From contig JABSRB010000042.1 in assembly GCA_013215375.1 (NCBI GenBank), positions 1 through 49,327 of the forward strand: a stretch of DNA of 49,327 bases, in the 5' to 3' direction. Below are positions 17,859 to 27,886 of this stretch, in pieces. The number at the start of each line of letters is the position of its first letter. Position 1 is the stretch's first letter. The translations under genes were made by a program, and so were the position numbers. Source of the stretch: Oceanospirillaceae bacterium (GTDB lineage: Bacteria; Pseudomonadota; Gammaproteobacteria; Pseudomonadales; Balneatricaceae). The notes below the pieces were generated by a model. The model made no database searches. It saw nothing but the letters and a program-made list of their open reading frames with translations, and was not told where the DNA came from.

Positions 17859-18335
17859 ATGAGTCGTGTACCTATGACTGTTGCCGGTGAAAAGGCACTT
17901 CGTGAAGAATTAGATTATTTGAAGTCGGAAAAACGTCCGCGGATAATCAAAGATATCGCCACTGCTCGAGAGCATGGGGATCTCAAAGAAAATGCTGAAT
18001 ATCATGCAGCACGTGAAGAGCAAAGTTTCGCTGAAGGACGTATTCAAGAGCTTGAAAGTAAGTTGTCTAATGCGCAAGTAATTGATGTGACAGAAATTCC
18101 GTATACTGAAAAAGTAATTTTCGGAACAACGGTGCAGTTGATTAATTGTGATACCGATGAAGCAGTCACCTATAAAATAGTCGGTGATGACGAGGCGGAT
18201 ATAAAGAAGCTTAAAATATCGATTAACTCGCCGATAGCAAAAGGGCTAATTGGTAAGTTAGAAGGTGATGTGGCCAGTATTCAAACACCCAACGGAATTG
18301 TTGAGTTTGAAATAGAGAAAGTTGAGCATATATAA
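17859..18335 (+). CDS. greA: Transcription elongation factor GreA
   Basis: Binds backtracked RNA polymerase and stimulates cleavage of the nascent transcript. It is 158 residues. The N-terminal coiled coil carries the acidic tip in [18 protein letters not shown] (about 37-54), and the C-terminal FKBP-like domain has the FGTTVQL and GKLEGD segments. AAGGGAG precedes the ATG. It follows carB with a terminator-containing leader between them. Confidence 0.96.
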   Translation: MSRVPMTVAGEKALREELDYLKSEKRPRIIKDIATAREHGDLKENAEYHAAREEQSFAEGRIQELESKLSNAQVIDVTEIPYTEKVIFGTTVQLINCDTDEAVTYKIVGDDEADIKKLKISINSPIAKGLIGKLEGDVASIQTPNGIVEFEIEKVEHI

Positions 18336-18345
18336 AGGGTGAAGT

Positions 18346-18368
18346 CAGCTCTGCCAAAGGCAGAGCTG
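18346..18368. terminator. Convergent hairpin between greA and yhbY
   Basis: CAGCTCTGCC (18346-18355) and GGCAGAGCTG (18359-18368) form a perfect 10-bp stem with a 3-base loop, 8 bases before the end of the convergent yhbY. There is no long T-run on either side, so termination efficiency is uncertain. Confidence 0.55.
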
Positions 18369-18375
18369 TACATAA

Positions 18376-18693
18376 CTATTGCGGGCCAGCGGCACGCAAA
18401 ATGTTAGATAGTTTTGGGTTAGGTTCAAGTGCAGGACGGTAGATTAGGGCTATATGACCTACTTCTTGAATGATCTGCGCTTCAACTACATTGCATAGCT
18501 CTTGGATAAGCTGCTTTTTAAGCTCGCGATCAGCAATCATAAATTTTACTTTGATTAGCTCGTGATCTTCAAGGGCTCTATCAACTTCCAGTTGTAGATT
18601 TTCAGTTAGGCCCTTGGCTGCAACGGTCACTAAAGGGTTTAATTTGTGTCCTAAAGTGCGAAAGTGTTTCTTTTGTTCTGCGGTGATGCTCAT
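18376..18693 (-). CDS. yhbY: Ribosome assembly RNA-binding protein YhbY (CRM domain)
   Basis: A 105-residue single CRM-domain protein that associates with pre-50S particles. It shows the family opening LTxEQKKHFRTLGHKLNPLVTV in slightly altered form, the GLTENLQLEVDRALEDHELIKVK segment, and the conserved GHIALIYR strand. It is divergent from rlmE, the standard neighbourhood, and convergent with greA. Confidence 0.93.
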   Translation of the reverse strand: MSITAEQKKHFRTLGHKLNPLVTVAAKGLTENLQLEVDRALEDHELIKVKFMIADRELKKQLIQELCNVVEAQIIQEVGHIALIYRPALEPNPKLSNILRAAGPQ

Positions 18694-18834
18694 TGTGTAA
18701 AAATACCTTGGATTGCTGGTCAGTCAATATAATTGTCTATACTGTGTAACCGAAATGAATATACGCCTATTCTAGCATTTTTTTTTGGCAGAGTAAGTGC
18801 TGGTATTGCAAGTAATATAAATAGAGAAATAATT

Positions 18835-19455
18835 TTGGCAAAATCTAAAAGTAGTGGCCGCTGGTTACAAGAGCATCTTAGCGATCCCTATGTGAAAATG
18901 GCAAAAGAGCAAGGGTATCGCTCCAGGGCGAGTTTTAAATTGCTTGAGTTGCAAGAAAAAGATAAATTGATTCGCTCGGGGATGACGGTGGTTGATTTAG
19001 GTGCAGCCCCTGGTGGCTGGTCGCAAGTCGCTGCGCAGCTGGTAGGTGATAATGGCAGAGTGGTTTCCTCGGATATATTGCCAATGGATGGATTGGCGGG
19101 TGTCGAATTTGTACAGGGAGATTTCACCGAAGAAGCAGTGCTGAATGAGATACTAAATGTGATGGGCGGTGCTGAGGCAGACCTTGTAATTTCAGATATG
19201 GCCCCCAACATGAGTGGTAATGGTGGCGTTGATCAGCCAGCCTCAATGTATTTAGTTGAGTTGGCGCTCGATATGGCGAGACAAGTTTTGAAACCAAAAG
19301 GAGCTTTTGTTGCCAAAGTGTTTCAGGGCGAAGGTTTTGATGATTACGTAAAGGATGTGAGAACAAGTTTCGATAAGGTGGTTACACGTAAGCCTGCATC
19401 CTCAAGAGCGCGTTCCAGAGAAGTTTATATCTATGGTCGTGGTTTTAAAGGGTAA
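18835..19455 (+). CDS. rlmE: 23S rRNA (uridine-2'-O-)-methyltransferase RlmE (FtsJ/RrmJ)
   Basis: Methylates the 2'-O of a uridine in the 23S A-loop using SAM. From the TTG at 18835 the product is 206 residues, starting [20 protein letters not shown]. This fits the family start and length better than the ATG at 18733, whose extra 34 residues look unrelated. The SAM loop is [13 protein letters not shown] (about 52-64), the family Lys at 35 is in RASFKL, and the catalytic Asp is in VISDMAPN. It precedes ftsH in the conserved rlmE-ftsH pair. Confidence 0.93.
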   Translation: MAKSKSSGRWLQEHLSDPYVKMAKEQGYRSRASFKLLELQEKDKLIRSGMTVVDLGAAPGGWSQVAAQLVGDNGRVVSSDILPMDGLAGVEFVQGDFTEEAVLNEILNVMGGAEADLVISDMAPNMSGNGGVDQPASMYLVELALDMARQVLKPKGAFVAKVFQGEGFDDYVKDVRTSFDKVVTRKPASSRARSREVYIYGRGFKG

Positions 19456-19540
19456 ATATTCTGGCATTAATTGCCGGTGTGGTTAGAATGCTCAAGTATT
19501 CTAAATTATTAATAGTTATGAAAGTATAGAGGGTTATCTC

Positions 19541-21583
19541 TTGAACGATATGGCAAAGAATTTGGTTCTTTGGTTAGTTATTGCCGCCGTTTTACTCACG
19601 GTGTTTAATAACTTTAACACTGAGTCGGAATCCAAAGGTTTAAATTATTCTGAGTTTGTTACAGAAGTGCAAGACGGTCGAGTGGCTAAAGTGGTCATTG
19701 ATGGTTATACCATTGAGGGGATTCGCAGAAATGGGGAGCGCTTTGAAACGGTACGCCCTGCACTGCAAGATCCTAAGCTTGTCGATGATTTAATGGCTAA
19801 TAAAGTGATAATCGAAGGTAAGCGACCTGAACAGCAAAGTGTTTGGACGCAGCTGTTAGTGGCGGCCTTTCCGATATTAATTATCGTTGCTATATTTATG
19901 TTCTTTATGCGCCAAATGCAGGGCGGGGGCGGCAAGGGCGGTCCAATGTCTTTTGGTAAGTCTAAAGCGCGCATGGTGAGTGAAGATCAGATTAAAACTA
20001 CATTTGCCGATGTGGCGGGTGTTGATGAAGCGAAAGAAGAAGTGTCTGAGCTGGTGGAGTACCTTCGTGATCCAGGTAGATTTCAAAAGCTTGGCGGACG
20101 TATTCCGCGCGGTATATTGATGTCTGGTGATCCGGGAACCGGTAAAACGTTATTGGCTAAGGCCATAGCGGGTGAGGCTAAAGTGCCTTTCTTTACTATC
20201 TCTGGTTCAGATTTTGTAGAAATGTTTGTCGGTGTTGGTGCCTCGCGTGTTCGCGATATGTTTGAACAGGCGAAGAAGCACGCCCCCTGCATTATCTTTA
20301 TCGATGAAATAGATGCGGTTGGTCGTCATCGTGGTGTTGGTATGGGTGGTGGTAACGATGAGCGTGAGCAAACATTGAACGCACTATTGGTTGAGATGGA
20401 TGGTTTTGAAGGTACCGATGGCGTTATTGTTATTGCTGCCACTAACCGTCCAGATGTATTGGATCCTGCGTTGTTGCGTCCCGGTCGTTTTGACCGTCAA
20501 GTGCACGTAGGTCTGCCTGATATTCGCGGTCGTGAAAAGATATTAAACGTGCATATGCGTAAAGTACCGATTGGCGATGATGTGAAAGCTGACTTGATTG
20601 CTCGTGGAACGCCTGGTTTTTCCGGGGCGGATTTGGCTAACTTAGTCAATGAGGCGGCATTGTTCGCGGCGCGTTCTAATTCACGCACTGTTGGTATGGA
20701 GCACCTAGAGAAAGCAAAAGATAAAATCATGATGGGTGCTGAGCGAAAATCTATGGTGATGAGTGAGGCTGAGCGATTAAATACCGCCTATCATGAGTCG
20801 GGTCACGCTATTGTAGGAAGAATGATGCCTGGGCATGATCCTGTCTATAAAGTGTCAATTATTCCCCGTGGTCGCGCTTTGGGTGTCACCATGTTTCTGC
20901 CGACAGAAGATAAATATTCTCATTCTAAGCAAATGATTTTATCTAATATCTGCTCGTTGTACGGTGGTCGTATTGCCGAGGAAATGACCTTAGGTAAAGA
21001 TGGTGTCACAACAGGCGCATCTAACGATATTCAGCGTGCTACTAGTATGGCGCGTAATATGGTCAGTCGCTGGGGTCTTTCAGATGCAATGGGGCCAATT
21101 CTTTATGATGATGACGAAGCGGGTCCTTTTGGTGGTGGTTACGGTCAAAGTGCCAAGCCTATGTCTCCTGTCACTTTGCAAAAAATTGATGATGAAGTGC
21201 GTCGTATTATCGATGAATCTTACCAGAGAGCTTTCAAGGTCTTGGAAGATAATCGCGATATCTTAGACAGCATGACTGCGGCGCTGATGAAGTACGAGAC
21301 AATTAGTGCAGAGCAAATTGATGAGTTGATGGAGCGTAAGCCGGTAAGTGATCCAGTGGATTGGGGTAAAGATACGTCCGAAGATACGTCCAAAGAGACG
21401 TCTAATGTTACCTCTATCAATAAAAACAAAGATGCTGAAGGCGATGTCGATAGCGTTGATGACGTAGCAGAAGATATTGATGTATCTTCTGTCGATGATA
21501 AAAATGTGGATGCCGATAAGGCGTCTGATGACAAAGATGGTGATGAGACGGATCCAGAGGATACGCCGAAAAGCACTAGCTAG
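19541..21583 (+). CDS. ftsH: ATP-dependent zinc metalloprotease FtsH
   Basis: Membrane-anchored hexameric AAA+ protease that degrades misfolded membrane proteins and regulatory targets. It is 680 residues: span 1 at about 7-23, a periplasmic part, span 2 at about 103-123, Walker A GDPGTGKT (196-203), Walker B (251-258), second region of homology (300-319), and zinc site HESGH (418-422). The TTG start has AGAGGG 7 bases upstream; the ATG three codons later is too far from it. Oddities are an Asp where GPPGTGKT is usual, and a long acidic low-complexity tail from about residue 605 rich in Asp, Ser and Thr. Confidence 0.95.
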   Translation: MNDMAKNLVLWLVIAAVLLTVFNNFNTESESKGLNYSEFVTEVQDGRVAKVVIDGYTIEGIRRNGERFETVRPALQDPKLVDDLMANKVIIEGKRPEQQSVWTQLLVAAFPILIIVAIFMFFMRQMQGGGGKGGPMSFGKSKARMVSEDQIKTTFADVAGVDEAKEEVSELVEYLRDPGRFQKLGGRIPRGILMSGDPGTGKTLLAKAIAGEAKVPFFTISGSDFVEMFVGVGASRVRDMFEQAKKHAPCIIFIDEIDAVGRHRGVGMGGGNDEREQTLNALLVEMDGFEGTDGVIVIAATNRPDVLDPALLRPGRFDRQVHVGLPDIRGREKILNVHMRKVPIGDDVKADLIARGTPGFSGADLANLVNEAALFAARSNSRTVGMEHLEKAKDKIMMGAERKSMVMSEAERLNTAYHESGHAIVGRMMPGHDPVYKVSIIPRGRALGVTMFLPTEDKYSHSKQMILSNICSLYGGRIAEEMTLGKDGVTTGASNDIQRATSMARNMVSRWGLSDAMGPILYDDDEAGPFGGGYGQSAKPMSPVTLQKIDDEVRRIIDESYQRAFKVLEDNRDILDSMTAALMKYETISAEQIDELMERKPVSDPVDWGKDTSEDTSKETSNVTSINKNKDAEGDVDSVDDVAEDIDVSSVDDKNVDADKASDDKDGDETDPEDTPKSTS

Positions 21584-21599
21584 TCGCTAAAGAATCTTG

Positions 21600-21636
21600 A
21601 AAAACCAGTGATGATTTGCTCTCGCTGGTTTTTTTT
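21600..21636 (+). terminator. Rho-independent terminator after ftsH
   Basis: AAAACCAG (21601-21608) pairs with CTGGTTTT (21625-21632) and eight T residues end at 21636. The loop is 16 bases. It lies 17 bases after the ftsH stop and separates it from folP-glmM. Confidence 0.75.
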
Positions 21637-21706
21637 GCTTTTAAAATATATAAATGAAGTCGCTGTAAAAGTATTGATTGGCTGAATATAAAACAGAGGG
21701 TAGCGA

Positions 21707-22567
21707 GTGATTAGGCAGCTAAAGTGCGCAGATAAAAGCTTAGCGCTAGAGGGTACCTTGGTAATGGGTATTTTGAATGTTACGCCAGATTCTTTTTCAG
21801 ATGGCGGGTCTTTGTTTGCGAATCAGCGGTTATCAACTGATCAGTTGCTGTGCCGGGCAGAAAGGATGGTGACTGATGGCGCTGTCATATTGGACATAGG
21901 CGGTGAGTCTACACGGCCGAATGCTGAGGCGGTATCCCAGCAGCAGGAGATGGATCGAGTGTTGCCCGCTATAGAGTTGTTGGCTGCGCGCTTAGATGTA
22001 GTGTTGTCGGTGGATACTAGTAATGCCGCTCTAATGTTGCAGGCTGCAAGTTTGGGTGCTGGGATGATCAACGATGTGCGGGCGCTGGAGCGGGATGGGG
22101 CTGTTGAGGCGGTAGCTGAGACGGGTTTGCCGGTTTGTCTGATGCATATGCAAGGGGCACCTAAAAATATGCAGCTTGCGCCTGTGTACCAAGATGTGTG
22201 TAGCGAAGTAATTGAGTATTTGCTGGGCCGTGCTGCCATTTGTGAAAAGCAGGGTGTTGAAAAAGATAAAATAATTCTAGATCCAGGTTTTGGTTTTGGA
22301 AAAACGTTGCAGCAAAACTTGCAGCTATTAAAAGAGACGGCGCAGTTTGTGGCCAGTGGTTACCCCGTGTTGATAGGTACGTCACGAAAAAGTATGTTTG
22401 GTCAGTTGTTAGGGCGTGAAGTAAATGATAGATTGGCGGGCACTTTGGCTAGTGTGGCTTATGCAGTAATGCACGGGGCTGCAATTGTGAGAGTGCATGA
22501 TGTTAAAGAATGTGTGGATGTAGCGAAGGTTATTACGGCGTTAAAGGAGCAGGGGAATTATGAGTAA
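21707..22567 (+). CDS. folP: Dihydropteroate synthase
   Basis: Condenses p-aminobenzoate with hydroxymethyl-dihydropterin pyrophosphate in folate synthesis; the sulfonamide target. It is 286 residues, a TIM barrel with [32 protein letters not shown] and GTSRKS loops all present. It starts at GTG with GAGGG 6 bases upstream. Its 3' end overlaps glmM by 8 bases, indicating coupled translation. Confidence 0.96.
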   Translation: MIRQLKCADKSLALEGTLVMGILNVTPDSFSDGGSLFANQRLSTDQLLCRAERMVTDGAVILDIGGESTRPNAEAVSQQQEMDRVLPAIELLAARLDVVLSVDTSNAALMLQAASLGAGMINDVRALERDGAVEAVAETGLPVCLMHMQGAPKNMQLAPVYQDVCSEVIEYLLGRAAICEKQGVEKDKIILDPGFGFGKTLQQNLQLLKETAQFVASGYPVLIGTSRKSMFGQLLGREVNDRLAGTLASVAYAVMHGAAIVRVHDVKECVDVAKVITALKEQGNYE

Positions 22568-23909
22568 GAAATATTTTGGTACAGATGGAATTCGCGGCAA
22601 GGTAGGTCAATACCCTATTACTCCTGACTTTATGTTGAAGCTTGGCTGGGCGGCGGGGAAAGTGTTTGCCCGCGAAGGTAGCAGCAAAATATTAATTGGT
22701 AAAGATACACGTATATCGGGTTATATGTTCGAGTCTGCTCTTGAAGCGGGACTAAGTGCTGCTGGCGTAGATGTATTGTTAACGGGGCCGATGCCGACCC
22801 CGGCTATCGCCTATTTGGCGAGGACGTTTCAGGCGGATGCGGGGATTGTGATTTCAGCGTCACACAACGCATTTGGTGATAACGGTATTAAGTTTTTTAG
22901 TGCGCAAGGTACCAAGCTGCCTGACGAAGTAGAGCATGCTATTGAAGCGCAAATGGATATGGCGATGACCACGGTCGATTCTTCGGCTCTGGGTAAGGCT
23001 AAGCGCATTGACGATGCACCAGGGCGTTATATTGAGTTTTGTAAGGCCTCAGTACCCACAGGATTTAGTTTGCGGGGTATGAAAATAGTTTTGGATTGTG
23101 CCAATGGTGCTACTTATCACGTTTCTCCTGCTGTTTTTATGGAGCTGGGTGCTGAAGTGATAGAAATTGCCTCTTCGCCAAACGGTGTCAACATTAATGA
23201 GAAATGTGGTGCGACTGACACCGCTAGATTGCAGACAGTGGTTGTTGCTGAGCAAGCAGATCTAGGTATTGCCTTAGATGGGGATGGTGATCGTGTGATC
23301 ATGGTTGATCACTTAGGAGAGCAGGTTGATGGGGATGAGTTGTTGATGATTATCGCCAATCACCTCAAAGAAAAAGGCGAGCTGCCAGGGGGGGTGGTCG
23401 GTACTTTGATGTCCAATTTTGGTATGGAGCAAGCGTGTAAGCGTCTAAATATCCCCTTTGTACGCGCTAATGTTGGCGACAGGTATGTGATGGAACAGCT
23501 GTCGGATCGTGACTGGTATATAGGTGGAGAGGGGTCTGGTCATGTTATTTGTAAACATTTAACAACCACAGGTGATGGCACTATTGCGGCTTTGCAGGTA
23601 TTAGTCGCTATGTCTGAAGCAAGGGTATCGCTTGCCCAGATTAAAAAAGTAATGACAAAAATGCCGCAAAAAATGATTAACATCAAAATGACAAAAAAAG
23701 TTGATCTAAATAAAAGCGAAGCAGTTCAAAAGCTTGTGCAAGAAGCTGAGCAGATTTTGGGCGATTCTGGGAGAGTGCTGTTGCGCCCGTCAGGGACAGA
23801 GCCGTTGGTGAGAGTAATGGTGGAAGGTGAAAATCCAGAGCAAGTACTAGAAATTTGTAAAGAACTTGCAAAAAATGTAGAAACTGCGCTGGAACTACTT
23901 GTTTGTTAA
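22560..23909 (+). CDS. glmM: Phosphoglucosamine mutase
   Basis: Interconverts glucosamine-6-P and glucosamine-1-P for UDP-GlcNAc, peptidoglycan and LPS. It is 449 residues with the four phosphohexomutase domains: phospho-Ser101 in ISASHN, the metal loop DGDGDR near residue 243, the sugar loop GEGSGH, and the phosphate loop RPSGTEP near the C-terminus. It overlaps folP by 8 bases. It draws on the same GlcN-6-P pool that NagB consumes. Confidence 0.96.
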   Translation: MSKKYFGTDGIRGKVGQYPITPDFMLKLGWAAGKVFAREGSSKILIGKDTRISGYMFESALEAGLSAAGVDVLLTGPMPTPAIAYLARTFQADAGIVISASHNAFGDNGIKFFSAQGTKLPDEVEHAIEAQMDMAMTTVDSSALGKAKRIDDAPGRYIEFCKASVPTGFSLRGMKIVLDCANGATYHVSPAVFMELGAEVIEIASSPNGVNINEKCGATDTARLQTVVVAEQADLGIALDGDGDRVIMVDHLGEQVDGDELLMIIANHLKEKGELPGGVVGTLMSNFGMEQACKRLNIPFVRANVGDRYVMEQLSDRDWYIGGEGSGHVICKHLTTTGDGTIAALQVLVAMSEARVSLAQIKKVMTKMPQKMINIKMTKKVDLNKSEAVQKLVQEAEQILGDSGRVLLRPSGTEPLVRVMVEGENPEQVLEICKELAKNVETALELLVC

Positions 23910-23953
23910 ATTCAAATTCGTTAGTATTTGCGCCTCGTTTTTGAGGATCTGTT

Positions 23954-24706
23954 ATGCGTAAACCTATGGTAGCTGGAAACTGGAAAATGAACGGGGCAAG
24001 TGAGTTTGCCTCGCTAATGTCAACGCAGTTGAATCAACATGCGGCTAGCATTGGCTCGGTGGATGTGGTTGTTTGTCCGCCTACACTGTATCTGGCGCAA
24101 GTACAAAACGATGCGATAAGTTACGCCAGTGCAGCGCAAAATGTCCACTTCGAAGAAGCGGGCGCATACACAGGTGAAACATCTGTGGCTATGCTCAAAG
24201 ATTTAGGTGTTGAATATGTTCTAGTAGGGCATTCTGAGCGCCGTGAAATGTTTGCTGATACAGATGCTGTAGTCGCAAATAAGGTTGCTGCAGTTATTGC
24301 AAGATCGTTAGTGCCTATTTTGTGCATTGGCGAGTCCCTAGAGCAGCGCCGCAATGGTGAGGCCTTTGAGGTTGTTAAAAAACAGCTGTTAAGTGCTTTG
24401 CAAGCAGTCACTCTAAAAGGTGGTGAGGTTGTAGTTGCCTATGAGCCAATATGGGCAATAGGTACAGGTGAGACGGCAACCCCTGAGCAAGCTCAGGAAA
24501 TACATGCTTACATACGCAGCGTATTAGCGGCAGAGATTTCGGCTCAAGTGGCTGAAAAAACCCGTATTTTGTACGGTGGTAGTGTTAGTGCAGCGACAGC
24601 GGCAGAGTTGTTTTCGCAGCAAGACATAGATGGTGGCCTAGTCGGTGGCGCATCATTAAAAATAGCAGATTTTAAAACTATTTGCAGCGCTGCTGCAGAT
24701 CTATAA
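23954..24706 (+). CDS. tpiA: Triosephosphate isomerase
   Basis: Interconverts dihydroxyacetone phosphate and glyceraldehyde-3-phosphate. It is 250 residues with catalytic Lys11 (GNWKMNG), His93 (VGHSERR) and Glu164 (AYEPIWAIGTG), and the phosphate loop GGSV near the C-terminus. The GAGG ribosome binding site (23943-23946) can pair with an upstream CCTC in a small hairpin. It is followed 15 bases later by secG. Confidence 0.97.
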   Translation: MRKPMVAGNWKMNGASEFASLMSTQLNQHAASIGSVDVVVCPPTLYLAQVQNDAISYASAAQNVHFEEAGAYTGETSVAMLKDLGVEYVLVGHSERREMFADTDAVVANKVAAVIARSLVPILCIGESLEQRRNGEAFEVVKKQLLSALQAVTLKGGEVVVAYEPIWAIGTGETATPEQAQEIHAYIRSVLAAEISAQVAEKTRILYGGSVSAATAAELFSQQDIDGGLVGGASLKIADFKTICSAAADL

Positions 24707-24721
24707 TTAGGCGGAAAGCAA

Positions 24722-25081
24722 GTGGAAACAATTATACTCGCTGTACATGTCGTATTGGCTGCAGCAATTATTGCATTAGTGATGTTGCAGCAAGGCAAGG
24801 GCGCAGAAGCTGGAGCATCTTTTGGTGCGGGCGCGTCACAAACAGTATTTGGTAGTCAGGGAGCGGGAAGTTTTCTGTCTCGTGCGACTGCTTTAATGGC
24901 TGCTGGACTTTTTGCGACAAGTTTTGCTCTGGCATACTTTGCAAAAGAGCAGGCAGGTTTTGTTTCAGAAATTGGTATTCCAAGTGCTGAAATGATTCAG
25001 CAGGAAGAGCAGAGTGCGTTACCTGATTTAGGTGAGCTATTACCTGCAGCAACTGATTCAGATATTCCAAGTTCGAACTAG
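24722..25081 (+). CDS. secG: Preprotein translocase subunit SecG
   Basis: A small accessory subunit of SecYEG in the inner membrane that aids protein export. It is 119 residues with two membrane spans (about 2-20 and 52-70) and the conserved QQGKGAEAGASFGAGASQTVFG segment (some 22 residues, about 23-44) between them. It starts with GTG. It sits in the tpiA-secG-tRNA-Leu order common to gammaproteobacteria. Confidence 0.95.
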   Translation: METIILAVHVVLAAAIIALVMLQQGKGAEAGASFGAGASQTVFGSQGAGSFLSRATALMAAGLFATSFALAYFAKEQAGFVSEIGIPSAEMIQQEEQSALPDLGELLPAATDSDIPSSN

Positions 25082-25104
25082 AGAGATCTAGTTAAAAAGG
25101 TTAA

Positions 25105-25191
25105 GCCCAGGTGGTGAAATTGGTAGACACGCTACCTTGAGGGGGTAGTGACTGTATAGTCGTGCCGGTTCGAGTCCGGCTCTGGGCACCA
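25105..25191 (+). tRNA. leuU: tRNA-Leu (anticodon GAG)
   Basis: 87 bases with an encoded CCA. The acceptor stem GCCCAGG pairs with TCTGGGC (last pair G-T). The anticodon stem CTACC/GGTAG encloses loop TTGAGGG, giving anticodon GAG. A long variable arm follows, as expected for tRNA-Leu, then a T arm with GGTTCGAGTCC. Location after secG matches leuU of E. coli. No terminator follows, so the tRNA-fMet gene may be reached by read-through as well as from its own promoter. Confidence 0.97.
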
Positions 25192-25216
25192 TGTGTATTC
25201 AGTGTAGATAATTGTC

Positions 25217-25245
25217 TTGTTATTATCGATTAGTAACATTATAAT
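25217..25245 (+). promoter_or_regulatory. Sigma70 promoter for tRNA-fMet and the rimP-nusA-infB operon
   Basis: TTGTTA (25217-25222) and a perfect TATAAT (25240-25245) are 17 bases apart, with a GC-rich discriminator GCGCACC immediately after, typical of growth-rate-controlled stable-RNA promoters. It lies 39 bases before the tRNA. Confidence 0.7.
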
Positions 25246-25284
25246 GCGCACCGAATAAGGCTTTGTAAAAGCCGAAAGTTTTGA

Positions 25285-25361
<77 letters not shown>

Positions 25362-25382
25362 TTACTAAATGGTATTGATTAT

Positions 25383-25580
25383 GTCGGGCTCAGCTCTTCA
25401 TAAACACTGGCGAAGATCGTAGCTTCAAAACCTGCATCTAAAGCCAATACTAAAAAGTGAATATATCGGGCTCAGCTCTTTATAAACACTGGCGAAGATT
25501 GTAGGTTTAAACCTGTATCCACTGCCTATACTAAAAATGATTTTGTCGGGCTCTGCTCTTCATGTCACTGGTAAGAAGTT
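25383..25580 (+). repeat. Array of three decayed tRNA-fMet 3'-half copies
   Basis: Immediately after the tRNA, its anticodon-to-T-arm half recurs in degenerate form. TCGGG starts are at 25384, 25466 and 25546, against 25312 in the real gene. The T-arm region 25412-25435 matches the genuine 25327-25350 at 21 of 24 positions, and a third version is at 25494-25516. Copies 1 and 2 share an insertion (AGCTCTT...ATAAACACTGGC) absent from the true tRNA, so they were duplicated after divergence. Copy 3 (25546-25580) is cut short. No copy can fold as a complete tRNA. Confidence 0.75.
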
Positions 25581-25699
25581 TTTTGCCAGCTAAGACTAGC
25601 TAATTGTTTGATGTGGCTAGCATACAGATAATTATATCTCTGTATAAAGAATAAAGGGGTTTATAGAGGATTTTATTCTCTGTATATTCGCCCGTTCTT

Positions 25700-25722
25700 A
25701 GGCCCCTTTTTAGGGGCTTTTT
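25700..25722 (+). terminator. Leader terminator 1 upstream of rimP
   Basis: AGGCCCCT (25700-25707) pairs with AGGGGCTT (25712-25719, one G-T) across a TTTT loop, followed by T to 25722. It is the first of three terminator-like hairpins between the tRNA and rimP. Confidence 0.75.
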
Positions 25723-25772
25723 CGTGATTAGAGAGAAATAAATACCGCAAGGTGTTTACCTGTCTAATTAAG

Positions 25773-25797
25773 AAATGGGCCTTTATGGCCCATTTTT
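25773..25797 (+). terminator. Leader terminator 2 upstream of rimP
   Basis: AAATGGGCC (25773-25781) pairs perfectly with GGCCCATTT (25787-25795) over a 5-base loop, with T residues to 25797. Confidence 0.8.
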
Positions 25798-25803
25798 GTT
25801 ATT

Positions 25804-25836
25804 GAAGTACTGAATAATTCAGCACTTCGCTTTTTT
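25804..25836 (+). terminator. Leader terminator 3 abutting the rimP ribosome binding site
   Basis: GAAGT (25804-25808) and CTGAA (25810-25814) pair with TTCAG (25818-25822) and ACTTC (25824-25828), one A-C mismatch, then six T (25831-25836). The ribosome binding site AGAGG begins at once after it. It fits the terminator-containing rimP leader described in gammaproteobacteria; regulation by premature termination is inferred. Confidence 0.7.
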
Positions 25837-25847
25837 AGAGGTGCGCA

Positions 25848-26306
25848 GTGTCTGCGAAGTTAAAACGTTTACAAGAAATGCTAGAGCCGATAGCTGAGTC
25901 TATGGGATTTGAGCTCTGGGGATTAGAATATTTGTCTCAGGGTAAAGATAGTGTATTAAGAATTTATATTGATGCAGAGAAAGGCGTATCAGTAGATGAT
26001 TGCGCAAAGCTCAGTCATCAAGCCAGCGGTATATTAGATGTAGAAGAAACTATATCTGGAATGTATAGCTTGGAAGTATCATCTCCTGGGTTGGATAGGT
26101 TGCTGTTTAAATTAGAGCACTATCAAGCTTATGTGGGTCATGTTTTAAAAATAAAATTGCGTATGCCATTTGATGGACGCAGAAACTTCAAAGGCCTGTT
26201 AAAGGGTGTTGAAGATGATGAAATCGTTCTTGAAGTAGATAATGAAGAGTATTTACTGCCTATCGATTATATCGATAAAGCACAAGTAGAACCGCAGTAT
26301 TCATAA
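25848..26306 (+). CDS. rimP: Ribosome maturation factor RimP
   Basis: Needed for 30S subunit maturation. It is 152 residues with the N-terminal domain ([18 protein letters not shown]), the [18 protein letters not shown] strand-loop, and the C-terminal SH3-like domain. It starts at GTG (25848) with AGAGG 6 bases before. It is the first protein gene of the rimP-nusA-infB-rbfA-truB unit and lies behind a long leader with three terminators. Confidence 0.95.
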   Translation: MSAKLKRLQEMLEPIAESMGFELWGLEYLSQGKDSVLRIYIDAEKGVSVDDCAKLSHQASGILDVEETISGMYSLEVSSPGLDRLLFKLEHYQAYVGHVLKIKLRMPFDGRRNFKGLLKGVEDDEIVLEVDNEEYLLPIDYIDKAQVEPQYS

Positions 26307-26372
26307 AGAATTAAAATTAACTAATTGGTACCATTTAGTTGGCACCAGCAGGGAAAATAGCGAGGCAGTGAT

Positions 26373-27866
26373 ATGAGCAAAGAAATCTTGCTGGTAGCAG
26401 AAGCAGTTTCGAACGAGAAGGACGTATCTAAAGAAGTTATTTTTGAGGCGATCGAATTGGCGTTGGCAACAGCGACAAAGAGACGTTTTGAAGATGAAGA
26501 GTCTGATATTTACGTTGTCATTGATAGAACAACTGGCGATTACGATACCTATCGTCGCTGGACAGTAGTCGGTGATGAGGGAGTTGCTATTCTAGGTACC
26601 GAGTGGACCTCAGAAGAGGCTGCTGAAGTCGATACTGAATTAAAAATCGGTGATGTACACACAGAGCAAATTGAGTCGGTTAAGTTTGGTCGCATCGCGG
26701 CGCAAACAGCGAAACAAGTTATTGTGCAAAAAGTACGTGAAGCCGAGCGCGCTAAAGTGGTTGAGCTTTACCGTGATCGTGTTGGAGAGCTTATCTCTGC
26801 CACCGTTAAAAAAGTAACACGCGATAACATCATCATTGATTTAGGTAATAATGCTGAAGCATTGCTACCACGTGAAAATATCTTGCCAAGAGAAGTTTTC
26901 CGCATCGGTGATAGAGTACGTGCTGTACTGCACGAGATTCGTACTGAAGGGCGTGGCCCACAGTTAGTGCTTTCACGTACTAGCCCTAAAATGTTAATTG
27001 AGTTGTTTAGCATTGAAGTGCCTGAAGTCTCTGAGCAAGTTATTGAGATACGTGCCGCTGCCCGTGATCCTGGATCGCGCGCTAAAATTGCGGTCAAAAC
27101 CAACGACGGACGTATTGATCCTGTTGGCGCTTGTGTCGGTATGCGTGGTGCACGTGTACAAGCTGTATCAAATGAACTTGGTGGCGAGCGTGTTGATATC
27201 ATCACATGGGATGATAACCCAGCTCAGTTGGTCATCAATGCGATGTCTCCTGCAGAAGTTGTCTCTATTGTTGTTGAAGAAGACAAGCATTCGATGGATG
27301 TAGCTGTCGCTCAAGAAGCACTGGCAATGGCGATCGGTCGCAGTGGTCAAAATGTACGTTTAGCATCTGAGCTTACCGGCTGGGAACTAAATGTCATGAC
27401 CGAAGAAGATGCTGCTAAGAAGCAAGAGTCTGAAGTAGATGGCATTGTCGAAAGCTTTATCAAAGCACTTGATGTCGATGAAGATGTTGCAGCAGTACTG
27501 GTAGCTGAAGGTTTTAGTACGCTTGAAGAAGTCGCTTATGTCCCTGTTGATGAAATGTTGCAAATTGACGGCTTCGATGAAGATATCGTTGAAGAGCTGC
27601 GCACACGTGCTAAAGATGCATTGTTAAATCAGGCACTTGCCAGTGAAGAAGTATTAGAAAAAGCAGAACCGGCTGAAGACTTGCTAACCATGGAGGGCAT
27701 GGATAAACACTTTGCTTATCTGTTAGCGGCACAAGGCATCATCACGATGGAAGATCTTGCAGAGCAATCTGTTGAAGAGATACTTGACGTTGAAGGTATG
27801 ACTGAAGAATTAGCTGCTCAATATATAATGACAGCCCGCGCTCCTTGGTTCGCGGATGAAGCGTAA
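26373..27866 (+). CDS. nusA: Transcription termination/antitermination factor NusA
   Basis: Binds RNA polymerase and modulates pausing, termination and antitermination. It is 497 residues: N-terminal polymerase-binding domain (1-130), S1 domain (about 135-200), two KH domains (about 230-345), and two C-terminal acidic AR repeats (about 365-430 and 440-495), the full gammaproteobacterial form. It follows rimP by 66 bases. Confidence 0.96.
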   Translation: MSKEILLVAEAVSNEKDVSKEVIFEAIELALATATKRRFEDEESDIYVVIDRTTGDYDTYRRWTVVGDEGVAILGTEWTSEEAAEVDTELKIGDVHTEQIESVKFGRIAAQTAKQVIVQKVREAERAKVVELYRDRVGELISATVKKVTRDNIIIDLGNNAEALLPRENILPREVFRIGDRVRAVLHEIRTEGRGPQLVLSRTSPKMLIELFSIEVPEVSEQVIEIRAAARDPGSRAKIAVKTNDGRIDPVGACVGMRGARVQAVSNELGGERVDIITWDDNPAQLVINAMSPAEVVSIVVEEDKHSMDVAVAQEALAMAIGRSGQNVRLASELTGWELNVMTEEDAAKKQESEVDGIVESFIKALDVDEDVAAVLVAEGFSTLEEVAYVPVDEMLQIDGFDEDIVEELRTRAKDALLNQALASEEVLEKAEPAEDLLTMEGMDKHFAYLLAAQGIITMEDLAEQSVEEILDVEGMTEELAAQYIMTARAPWFADEA

Positions 27867-27886
27867 GCCGAGGTAGGAGTAATAAA

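Noticed and set aside
18733-18834. ATG-started extension of rlmE by 34 residues.
   Set aside because: The extra residues are unlike the family and the TTG at 18835 gives the expected N-terminus and length.
25383-25580. Additional tRNA genes after tRNA-fMet.
   Set aside because: The copies lack D arms and paired acceptor stems and have insertions in the anticodon region, so none can fold into a tRNA.
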